From positions 1 through 33,336 of the forward strand of contig JAIXYI010000017.1 of assembly GCA_027490305.1 (NCBI GenBank): a stretch of DNA of 33,336 bases. The letters are read 5' to 3'. The DNA is from Flavobacteriaceae bacterium (GTDB taxonomy: Bacteria; Bacteroidota; Bacteroidia; Flavobacteriales; Flavobacteriaceae). The notes under the pieces were generated by a model, which did not search any database, was not told the DNA's origin, and was given only the letters and a program-made list of their open reading frames with translations. Every line of letters starts with the position of its first letter. Within the stretch, counting starts at the first letter, position 1. The position numbers were made by a program, and so were the translations under genes. Below are positions 24,046-31,021 of the stretch, piece after piece.

Positions 24046-25291
24046 TGATAACCAGTTTTTGTTGTGCATACACGCCATACACCTGGCCCTTCATCGGTTG
24101 GTTCAGGAAGATGGCATTCTTCGATTTCGATAGGATATCCGTCGCCGAAAACGCGCGTTCGCCCTTAGTGGTAAACAACGTCAGATCGGCTTGTGCACCC
24201 ACGGCTACTGTCGGTCGTGGAAGACCGAAGGCGTCCCTTCCGTTAACGAGCTTCGAGACGATTACATCCACAGGCAGTACGTTCAATAAAGCGCCGAACG
24301 CGCTTTCGAGTCCGATGGTGCCGCTTTTGGCAAGGTCGAACTCCAGTTTCTTCAGTTCAATATCCAGCGGATTGTGATCAGAGGTAATCATGTCGACGGT
24401 GCCGTCCAAAACCGCTTCCACCAATGCTTTACGGTCGGCCTCCGTGCGAAGCGGAGGGGTTACTTTATAACGGGTATCAAACGAATCGAGTTGTTCATCC
24501 GTCAGTATCAGATGGTGAACCGCTACGCTACACGTCACCTGCAATCCTTTGGCTTTGGCTTCGCGTACGAGTGCCACCGAGCGGGCGGTTGACAGGGTCG
24601 GAAGGTGCAGCCGTCCGCCGGTGTATTCCAGTAAAAAGAGGTTACGCGCCACTTGCAGTTCTTCGGCCAGGGCCGGAATGCCTTTCATCCCGAGCCGGGT
24701 GGCGACGATGCCTTCGTTCACAAATCCTTTTCCTTTTAGGTAGGTGTCCTGACAGAAGGCGATCACGCGTCCGTCGAAATCCTGCACATATTGCAGCGCG
24801 GTTTTCAGCAGGTTCGCGTTGTCGAGGCTCTTGCCATAGTCGCCAAACGCTACGGCACCCGCGCGTTGCATATCATAGAGTTCCGCCAGTTCCGCGCCTT
24901 CGCTGTTTTTGGTCAGGGCACCGATGGGGTACAGGCGGGTGGAAGATCCATGGGCTTGTGTTTGCACAAACCGCACTTGCGACTGGTTGTCGATTACCGG
25001 ATAGGAGTTCGGTTGCAGCGCCACGGCCGTGAAACCGCTGCGCGCCGCGGTGTGGAGTCCATTCGCGATGGTCTCCCGTTCTTCAAAACCCGGTTCGCCA
25101 AACGAGACGCTGCTGTCGAACCATCCGGGCGACACACAGGCATTTTCGAACGCTACCGCTTCGTCCGCCGGCGCGTCAAGTCCGGTTCCGATGGCGGTAA
25201 TGGTTCCATTTTCGATGCGGATGTCGGCCGTTTGTCCGTGATGCGGCCCCGCAGGGTCAACAATCTGTACGTGGCGAAGGGTTATGTTCAT
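24035..25291 (-). CDS. Dihydroorotase homologue lacking the metal-binding HxH (probably inactive)
   Basis: A 418-residue amidohydrolase-fold protein, close in overall sequence to type I dihydroorotases. The canonical DxHxHxRxPG near residue 60 is DSSVSFGEPG: both histidines are serines (Ser61, Ser63) and the arginine is glycine (Gly65). HCED is replaced by FCQD, and the second histidine of HxxH is replaced (HLPT). KVTPPLRT, VHHLILTDE and TSDHNP are kept. A binuclear zinc site therefore seems impossible. It may be a structural partner of aspartate transcarbamoylase, as non-catalytic dihydroorotase homologues are in some bacteria, or have another role. ATG 25291 is chosen from the family N-terminus; the ATG overlaps the BatA stop by four bases. 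A catalytic PyrC would need to be elsewhere in the genome. Confidence 0.85.
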   Translation of the reverse strand: MNITLRHVQIVDPAGPHHGQTADIRIENGTITAIGTGLDAPADEAVAFENACVSPGWFDSSVSFGEPGFEERETIANGLHTAARSGFTAVALQPNSYPVIDNQSQVRFVQTQAHGSSTRLYPIGALTKNSEGAELAELYDMQRAGAVAFGDYGKSLDNANLLKTALQYVQDFDGRVIAFCQDTYLKGKGFVNEGIVATRLGMKGIPALAEELQVARNLFLLEYTGGRLHLPTLSTARSVALVREAKAKGLQVTCSVAVHHLILTDEQLDSFDTRYKVTPPLRTEADRKALVEAVLDGTVDMITSDHNPLDIELKKLEFDLAKSGTIGLESAFGALLNVLPVDVIVSKLVNGRDAFGLPRPTVAVGAQADLTLFTTKGERAFSATDILSKSKNAIFLNQPMKGQVYGVYAQQKLVINGH

Positions 25292-27216
25292 TTTACAAAT
25301 TTTTGGATACACACTTCCGTGAGAAGAAAGAGCAGGGCGAGCGCGACGAACCATTTCCAGATTTCATTGTCGGTGCGGTCGGTATGCAGGCGGTCGAACA
25401 GCGACTGGGCATCGTCGGCCAGGGTTTGGCCTTCGAGTAACGCGGCGCCATCCGTGGTGAGATCCCCTTCCGTGCGGGGGTAGTTGAAGCCGATGTTACG
25501 CAACAGCGTTCCTTTACTAAAAACCCCAAAGCTCCCGGCTTCCTGCGGATACGCACCGAAGGTCAGCCGCACTTTCGTATTCAGAATCTGTTGCACGGGA
25601 ATGAAATCCTCGCGCTTGTTCTTCACATTGATGATGTCGTCTTTTCCCAATTCGGCCTCCGCAATAAACGGACGGTCGTCGCCGATCGTGAGCGCCGTCA
25701 CACCCGCATGCCCGCCATTTTGCGCCATATTATAAAAGGTAGGGACAATCAGCGGCGCATTCTGGAAGTTACCCGCCGTTTTATCAATAGGAGATGCAAA
25801 CACATACACCGACGATACCTCGGCAGGCAACGCCACCAAAAACGGCGTCTGGTCGTCAAAACTCAAAGCCGCCGGGGCCGCTGTCGTAATAGGATAAGCA
25901 CTCGTCACCTCCGGATATTGGAAGTTTTCGATTTTCTTCTCAAACACCGTCTGGTACAACGGGTGGTTGAACGCAATCTTCGTAATCCGTTTCTTGCCCG
26001 GCACCGGCGCGTTCAGTTTGATCGATCCGAATTGTGACAGGAAGGTGTTGAGGTTCGCGAGGTTCGCATCCGCCGCCGGAATCACCACCAGGTTCCCGCC
26101 CCGTGAAACGAAGTCCTTTAAGGTGGTTTGCAACGCCTGTGGCAACTCCCGTGGTTCGTTCAGGATGATGGCGTCCTGGTTCTCGATGCGGTTATAGTCG
26201 AGCGCGCCGACAGGTACGTTCGCATAATCGAATTCATCTTCCGTATAAATCCGTTTCAGGAAACCCGCTTTGGCGTCGTCGCCGATACTCATCACCGCCG
26301 TCCGTTTGGGTTGGGTGATGGCGAAATAGAGCGCGTTGTCGTAAACGAGTCCTTTGTCTTCGATCTCGACAAAACCGTTGAAATCTTTCTTCGGGATGTT
26401 GAACCGCAGCGTCTTCTCCGACAGTTCCTTCCGCACCAGCGTTTTGGCTACCAGGCTGCCATTGTCGAAAAGCGAAATAGGGATGTCGTGTTCAATCGTA
26501 CCCTGCGCCGACAACGCCACTTCGATCTCGTAGAAGTTGTCGAGCACCTGCGTGACGTAGACGCTGTCGACCGACACGTTGCTTTTCTGTTCGGCCTCCG
26601 GCACAATGAAATACGTATTGGCATTCTTGTCAATGCTTTCGAGGTCGCGCTTGGTAATGCCGTGGCCGTCGGTGATGACGAGGATGTCTTTCTTATACGG
26701 ACTGTGGTGCGCTTTCACCCGGGCCATCATCGCCTCAAGGCTAAACGGCAGGGCCGAGTAGTGCAGTTGCTGCAGGTCGCGGCGGATCGAGCGGATGTCG
26801 GTATTCCAGTAATCATCGGTGTTGGTCAACAGCGAAAACGACTGGTCTTCGGGCGTATGGGCCAGCAGGTCTTCGATGACGCGGCGCATCAGTTCGCCTT
26901 TTTGTCCTTTGGCCTGCATCGAATAGGAATTGTCGAGGAGGATGAACAACTCGTTCGTACTGGTATTTTTTTCCTTCGCTTCAAAGAATGGTTGGGCAAA
27001 GGCGAAGACCACAGCCGCTAATAATAGGCAGCGGGTGGCCAACAGCAGCCATTTCTTCAGTTGCGAACTCTTCCGGGTTTGTACCGACAGTTGCTGTAAA
27101 AAGCGCACATTCGTGAAATATTCTTTTCGAAACCGGCGCAACTGGAAGAGGTGCACCAGGATGGGGATGAGCAGCAGGAAAAGAAAGTAAAGTATCTCAG
27201 GATGTTTGAAATGCAC
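25288..27216 (-). CDS. BatA-domain/vWA membrane protein, GTG start
   Basis: A 642-residue membrane protein. The N-terminal BatA domain is clear: HFKHPEILYFLFLLLIPILV (helix 1), LFQLRRFRKEYFTNVRFLQQ, and a second helix WLLLATRCLLLAAVVFAFAQP. Next come a vWA domain with MIDAS-like DNSYS (95-99) and VITDGHG, then an amidotransferase-like domain (DAIILNEPREL, SRGGNLVVIPAADANL), and a last helix (WFVALALLFLLTEVCI). It probably exposes the vWA part to the periplasm. GTG 27216 places the conserved M-x-F-x-x-P start correctly; ATG 27270 would add 18 residues. The long frame further upstream is antisense to the lactonase gene. It heads the operon with the pseudo-dihydroorotase, a small membrane protein and an esterase. 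Confidence 0.88.
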   Translation of the reverse strand: MHFKHPEILYFLFLLLIPILVHLFQLRRFRKEYFTNVRFLQQLSVQTRKSSQLKKWLLLATRCLLLAAVVFAFAQPFFEAKEKNTSTNELFILLDNSYSMQAKGQKGELMRRVIEDLLAHTPEDQSFSLLTNTDDYWNTDIRSIRRDLQQLHYSALPFSLEAMMARVKAHHSPYKKDILVITDGHGITKRDLESIDKNANTYFIVPEAEQKSNVSVDSVYVTQVLDNFYEIEVALSAQGTIEHDIPISLFDNGSLVAKTLVRKELSEKTLRFNIPKKDFNGFVEIEDKGLVYDNALYFAITQPKRTAVMSIGDDAKAGFLKRIYTEDEFDYANVPVGALDYNRIENQDAIILNEPRELPQALQTTLKDFVSRGGNLVVIPAADANLANLNTFLSQFGSIKLNAPVPGKKRITKIAFNHPLYQTVFEKKIENFQYPEVTSAYPITTAAPAALSFDDQTPFLVALPAEVSSVYVFASPIDKTAGNFQNAPLIVPTFYNMAQNGGHAGVTALTIGDDRPFIAEAELGKDDIINVKNKREDFIPVQQILNTKVRLTFGAYPQEAGSFGVFSKGTLLRNIGFNYPRTEGDLTTDGAALLEGQTLADDAQSLFDRLHTDRTDNEIWKWFVALALLFLLTEVCIQKFVK

Positions 27217-27281
27217 TTCGGTGGATTTTAGTCGGGCATCCGATAACGGACACCAGACGTTGGGTAGCATACTAAATTTGT

Positions 27282-27289
27282 CAAAAATA
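27282..27289 (-). promoter_or_regulatory. -7 box upstream of the BatA-type gene
   Basis: TATTTTTG on the minus strand is an exact TAnnTTTG, 65 bases before the GTG start. No convincing -33 element is seen. The 129-bp region is shared with the divergent lactonase gene. Confidence 0.5.
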
Positions 27290-27345
27290 CTACTTTTTTC
27301 TTTTTTTCTTGCCGTAAATTCGGCCCGTGAAACCGAGAATTCATC

Positions 27346-28449
27346 ATGAAACGACGTATCTTCTTCGCCCTTTTTGCTGCTGTTTCCACCCTGACAGCCT
27401 CCGCCCAGAAAATCACTCTCCTGGTAGGCACCTATACCAACGAATGCAACAGCAACGGTATCTATGCGTATGACTATTATACGACCAGCGGCACGGCCGT
27501 AGAGCGTTCGTCGACGCAGGGTGTGGTGAACCCGAGTTTCCTCACCTATGACCCTGCCGGTTTTGTGTATAGCGTCAACGAAAATGGCGCCGACAGCAAA
27601 GCCAGCGCCTTCACTTTTGATAAGACGACGGGGGCCTTCCGTTTTCTGGGAAGCCAGCCGACCAACGGAGCCGATCCGTGTTATATCCTGGCCGATGACA
27701 AAAACGTTATTACGGCGAATTACTCCGGCGGTAGCCTCACCGTCTTCCGTCGCAATCCCGATGGGAGCTTGTCGGCGCCCGCACAGGTAATCCCGCACCG
27801 TGGTCGTGGCACCAACCCGCAGCGTCAGGAAAAGGCGCATATCCACCAGGTGCAGTTCACGCCCGATCACAAATATGTAGTGGTGAACGACCTCGGCACC
27901 GACCAGATCTATCTCTATCGTTATTATCCCGTCGCCGAGAAAGGCATTCTTATGCTACAGGAAGCCATTCCGGTGAAACCCGGCTCTGGTCCCCGTCACC
28001 TGGCGTTCAGTCCGAAAGGGGAGTTCGCCTATTTGCTACAGGAACTCGACGGCACCATTACAACCTTTAGCTACCGTAACGGCGTATTCAAACGCCTGCG
28101 CGAAGATTCAGTGGTTCCGGTGGGGTTCACGGGGCAGATTGGCGCGGCTGACATCCACGTATCGCCCGACGGACGCTACCTCTATGCCACCAACCGCGGT
28201 TCGGCGAACGATATTTCGATTTTTGCATTGGGAGCCGACGGACTGCCGCAGTTCCGGAAACGGATTCCGACCAAAGGGGAAGGACCGCGCAACTTCGCGT
28301 TTGACCCCAACGGAAACTTCCTGTTGGTTGCGAACCAAAAAACGGGCAACATCACCGTATTCAAGGTCGACCGCATCACGGGTGACCTGACCGACACCGG
28401 CAACACCATCAAGGTCTGCTCGCCAGTGTGTTTGGTGTTCGTGCCGTAA
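27346..28449 (+). CDS. Secreted lactonase-family beta-propeller (6-phosphogluconolactonase-like)
   Basis: A 367-residue protein with a signal peptide (MKRRIFFALFAAVSTLTASA). It belongs to the lactonase/YbhE (Lactonase, Pfam 10282) seven-bladed propeller family. Typical pieces are LLVGTYT, NPSFLTYDPAGFVYSVNE, ITANYSGGSLTVF, KAHIHQVQFTPDHKYVVVNDLGTDQIYLY, GPRHLAFSPKGEFAYLLQELDGTI, ADIHVSPDGRYLYATNRG and GPRNFAFDPNGNFLLVANQ. Cytoplasmic YbhE hydrolyses 6-phosphogluconolactone; a secreted copy may act on other lactones. It stands alone, divergent from the BatA operon and converging with the helicase gene after an 8-bp gap. Confidence 0.88.
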   Translation: MKRRIFFALFAAVSTLTASAQKITLLVGTYTNECNSNGIYAYDYYTTSGTAVERSSTQGVVNPSFLTYDPAGFVYSVNENGADSKASAFTFDKTTGAFRFLGSQPTNGADPCYILADDKNVITANYSGGSLTVFRRNPDGSLSAPAQVIPHRGRGTNPQRQEKAHIHQVQFTPDHKYVVVNDLGTDQIYLYRYYPVAEKGILMLQEAIPVKPGSGPRHLAFSPKGEFAYLLQELDGTITTFSYRNGVFKRLREDSVVPVGFTGQIGAADIHVSPDGRYLYATNRGSANDISIFALGADGLPQFRKRIPTKGEGPRNFAFDPNGNFLLVANQKTGNITVFKVDRITGDLTDTGNTIKVCSPVCLVFVP

Positions 28450-28457
28450 ACGATCCG

Positions 28458-29801
28458 TTATTTTTTCTTCTTTTTTGCCGCCCGGGCTTTCAGGAGTCCG
28501 CGGTTGACCGATCCGGTTTTTTTCTTGGTTTTGCCGGGTCCGCCCAGGTTCACCTTTTTGTTGTGCGTGGCTTTTTCGTGGAAGGCCGTGCCGCTGTCTT
28601 CCGAACGTGCCTTCTTCGAGAGGTTCTTGATCTTCTGCCGCTCTTTTTCAAACGGCATCAGCTTGTCCGACACTTCCACAGCCTCCGGTAGCGGAGGGGT
28701 CGGGATTTCTTTATCCATCAGCATTTCCGCCTCGATTTTCGCTTCTTCTTCCTTAGGCGTAAAGAACGAAATCGCCACGCCTTCTGCCTGCGCGCGCCCC
28801 GTACGGCCGATGCGGTGGATATACAACTCGGGTGTTTCAGGGATGTCAAAGTTGAGCACGTGGGTAATGGCCGGAATGTCGAGTCCGCGCGACATAACGT
28901 CGGTGGTAATGATACCCCGGATGTTGCCGTTTCGGAAATCCGCCATCGTATTCAGGCGGTAGTTCTGCGATTTATTCGAGTGGATAAGGCCGAATTGTCC
29001 GGGGAAGTGTTCCTCCAGCCGTTCGTGCAGCAAATCGGCGATGCGTTTGTTGTTGAGGAAGACGAGCAGGCGCGTCATATCGGGTTCGGTTTCGAGCAAA
29101 TGCGCGAGCAGGGCGATTTTGGTGTTGAAGTTCGGCACGGCATACATCACCTGCCGGATGCTTTCAAGCGGCGTGCCTGAAGGCGCGAGGCTGACTTCTT
29201 CAGGGAAATCAAAGTATTCATCCAGCATCTCATCGACTTCCTCAGTCATGGTGGCTGAGAACAGGATGTTCTGTCGTTTCGAACGCATCATCGTCAGGAT
29301 CGACGTCAGTTGCGGACGGAAGCCCAGGTTGAGCATTTCGTCGAACTCGTCGATGACCAGCTTGGCCGTTTCATCAAAGCGGATGACGTTGTCAAGGGCG
29401 AGGTCCATGACGCGGCCGGGGGTACCGACCAACAGGTCAACGCCTTCGTAGACCGCGGTTTTCTGGGTGTTGATGTTCACGCCTCCGTAGATACCGAGGA
29501 TGCGCACCGACATATACTGCGCCAGTTTCGCGGCTTCATCGGCGACCTGTACCACGAGTTCGCGGGTAGGCACCAAAATGACGATCTTGGGTGTATGGGT
29601 GGGCGTAAAGCGGTATTGCTTGAGCAGGGGCAGCAGATAAGCAAAGGTTTTTCCTGTGCCGGTTTGGGCGATGCCCATGACGTCGCGGCCCGACATGATT
29701 ACCGGAAACGCGCGCTCTTGTATGGGAGTGGGTTGAGTGAGACCCAGTTCATCAACGGCTTTCTGTAGCGACTTGGGAAGGGCAAACGATTCGAAGGACA
29801 T
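28458..29801 (-). CDS. DEAD-box RNA helicase (RhlE-like)
   Basis: A 447-residue ATP-dependent RNA helicase. In order it has the Q motif (TPIQ), motif I AQTGTGKT (45-52), PTRELVVQ, TPGR, motif II, motif III SAT, the second RecA domain with RGLDIPAITHVLNFD, and motif VI HRIGRTGRA. Motif II reads DEFD (151-154), where most of the family has DEAD; the metal-coordinating Asp and Glu are kept, so activity is expected. The C-terminal tail of about 70 residues is rich in Lys and Arg and ends ARAAKKKKK, typical of helicases that act on ribosomal RNA or mRNA. Its exact substrate cannot be told. It is monocistronic. Confidence 0.93.
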   Translation of the reverse strand: MSFESFALPKSLQKAVDELGLTQPTPIQERAFPVIMSGRDVMGIAQTGTGKTFAYLLPLLKQYRFTPTHTPKIVILVPTRELVVQVADEAAKLAQYMSVRILGIYGGVNINTQKTAVYEGVDLLVGTPGRVMDLALDNVIRFDETAKLVIDEFDEMLNLGFRPQLTSILTMMRSKRQNILFSATMTEEVDEMLDEYFDFPEEVSLAPSGTPLESIRQVMYAVPNFNTKIALLAHLLETEPDMTRLLVFLNNKRIADLLHERLEEHFPGQFGLIHSNKSQNYRLNTMADFRNGNIRGIITTDVMSRGLDIPAITHVLNFDIPETPELYIHRIGRTGRAQAEGVAISFFTPKEEEAKIEAEMLMDKEIPTPPLPEAVEVSDKLMPFEKERQKIKNLSKKARSEDSGTAFHEKATHNKKVNLGGPGKTKKKTGSVNRGLLKARAAKKKKK

Positions 29802-29825
29802 AAGGGAAATTTGGGCAAAGATAGG

Positions 29826-29865
29826 GAGTTAATTAGCGAATTAGCGAATGAGTTAATTAGCGAAT
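29826..29865. repeat. Short direct repeat GAGTTAATTAGCGAAT
   Basis: Two exact 16-bp copies at 29826-29841 and 29850-29865 with a partial TTAGCGAAT between them. They lie just upstream of the helicase start, where a promoter would be expected. More degenerate aattag/aatgag units continue at about 29925-29942. The 332-bp spacer 29802-30133 holds only this repeat and the element at 29994-30126; I see no gene in it. Confidence 0.8.
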
Positions 29866-29993
29866 GGGTAGCCGGAACTTATGTTCTAGGGGTTGGGGGT
29901 GGGTGGGAAGGGGAATTAGACAATTAGAAAATGAGATAATGAGGCTTCGGGCGGGTAGTGGCTTCTTAGAGGGGAGGTAATTGGAGCGGAAAA

Positions 29994-30126
29994 CCAAATG
30001 TAGAAAAGTGTTTGTGTAGCGGTAGACACGGATGAAGGAATGTCAGACCTGCAAGGTTTAGGCAACCTTGTAGGTCTTTTTGCTAAATGGTAACACCGGA
30101 TATAGAAAGGTGTTCGTGTGGTAGAC
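29994..30126. repeat. Composite repeat element: direct repeats flanking a palindrome
   Basis: Two related copies, 29994-30027 and 30096-30126, share 26 of 31 aligned positions. On the minus strand both read GTCTACC, then ACAC, AACAC and TTTCTA. They flank a long hairpin at 30045-30081. The arrangement is not explained by any gene and looks like a small dispersed intergenic element (REP- or MITE-like). No terminal duplication is obvious. Confidence 0.7.
30045..30081 (+). terminator. 14-bp hairpin with T-tail
   Basis: AGACCTGCAAGGTT pairs with AACCTTGTAGGTCT with one wobble (30045-30058 and 30064-30077). The loop is TAGGC and a TTTTT run follows on the plus strand. It has the form of a plus-strand terminator, but no plus-strand gene precedes it within 1.5 kb, so it is more likely part of the repeat element. 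Similar CAAGGTTT/AAACCTTG palindromes recur between genes in Bacteroidota by my recollection. Confidence 0.5.
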
Positions 30127-30133
30127 CGCCTTT

Positions 30134-30745
30134 TTACGGCAGTAACACCGCCCCGAACTCGACCAACCATAAGTAGTAGCCGGCGGAGCAGCCGAGGGCC
30201 ATGGCGAGGAGGAAGGTGGCGCGTTGGGCGCGGGGTACGACCACGAAGCACACCACCGCCAGTACCACCAGGCCGATGACGGCAGTAGGAAGGAGGGTGG
30301 TGCCATAGGGCCAATTCAGGTAATGATCGATGCGGGATTCGTCGCCGCGGGAGCGGAAGGTGCCTTTATGGAGGTAACGCCATAGCCCAAATGAGCCATT
30401 GAACAGTTGCCGCAGCCAGAAAAGTGACAGGAATACGGCCACCCATTGCCGTACGCTGAGGGCCGTGGCGTTTGCAAAGGAACGGCGGTTCACATACAGC
30501 AGGATCAACCCGGTTGTGCCGATGGCGAGGGTAGAAACTACGCCACCCAACAAAATAAAAAACGAATGGTCGTTGGTAACCGAGCCTCTATCGCCGAAAG
30601 ACACAGAACCGTAATGCACGGATGCCTCGTGCCCCAGCAGTTCCGCTATCAGAAAATGCCCACCTTCATGTAGCAACGTACCCACGACGGTAGCAGCGAT
30701 AAACGCGAGGGTGAGGTAGAGGAGGAGTTTGGGGTGGAGTTTCAC
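30134..30745 (-). CDS. Membrane protein with HEGGH motif (M50-like metalloprotease candidate)
   Basis: A 203-residue protein with about five helices: LLLYLTLAFIAATVVGTLL, FFILLGGVVSTLAIGTTGLI, VRQWVAVFLSLFWL, TTLLPTAVIGLVVLAVVCF and FLLAMALGCSAGYYLWLVEF. An HEGGH motif (26-30) lies at the end of the first helix, followed by FLIAELLG. HExxH within a membrane helix is the zinc site of site-2-type (M50) proteases and their inactive relatives. A clear C-terminal third ligand (NxxPxxxxDG) is not found, so activity is doubtful. It stands alone; the composite repeat follows its stop. Confidence 0.7.
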   Translation of the reverse strand: MKLHPKLLLYLTLAFIAATVVGTLLHEGGHFLIAELLGHEASVHYGSVSFGDRGSVTNDHSFFILLGGVVSTLAIGTTGLILLYVNRRSFANATALSVRQWVAVFLSLFWLRQLFNGSFGLWRYLHKGTFRSRGDESRIDHYLNWPYGTTLLPTAVIGLVVLAVVCFVVVPRAQRATFLLAMALGCSAGYYLWLVEFGAVLLP

Positions 30746-31021
30746 GTGATAGGTTTGATTGTAAGACTACGAAGGACTTGTTTATATTGCCGCAAAGTCG
30801 GAGACGTTTGGGGAGCATACTTTCTGAGAGATGCGATGGAGCGGGTTAAGTCGAAAATTCAAGTCACCGTTTTTTTACTACTTTAGTCCTGCCGGAGAAT
30901 ACTCGGCTCCAAAACCCGGCGAACTGCGTGTGAGCCGCGAAACGTTAGCCGTCTGTTGACAGGAAAATCGAAAAATTCGAAAACCTAACGCATAAAAAAC
31001 ATAGCTCTATTACAATAAAGT
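30746..31021. other. Intergenic region at the GC-rich to AT-rich boundary
   Basis: No gene is seen here. Composition falls steeply to the AT-rich segment around 30960-31020. The stretch holds short inverted pieces (CGGC and GCCG around 30922-30941), an AACGTTAGCC motif near 30940-30950, and TCGAAAA twice (30968-30984). No clear TAnnTTTG box precedes the TPR gene. Confidence 0.4.

Noticed and set aside
25288..27870. An 860-codon version of the BatA gene
   Set aside because: The first 218 codons run antisense through the lactonase gene and its signal peptide, and across the promoter. The conserved BatA start is at 27216.
30938..30990. Possible integron attC site (AACGTTAGCC and ACCTAAC)
   Set aside because: The core boxes do not fit GTTRRRY and RYYYAAC in the required order and orientation, and no folded attC arms are visible.
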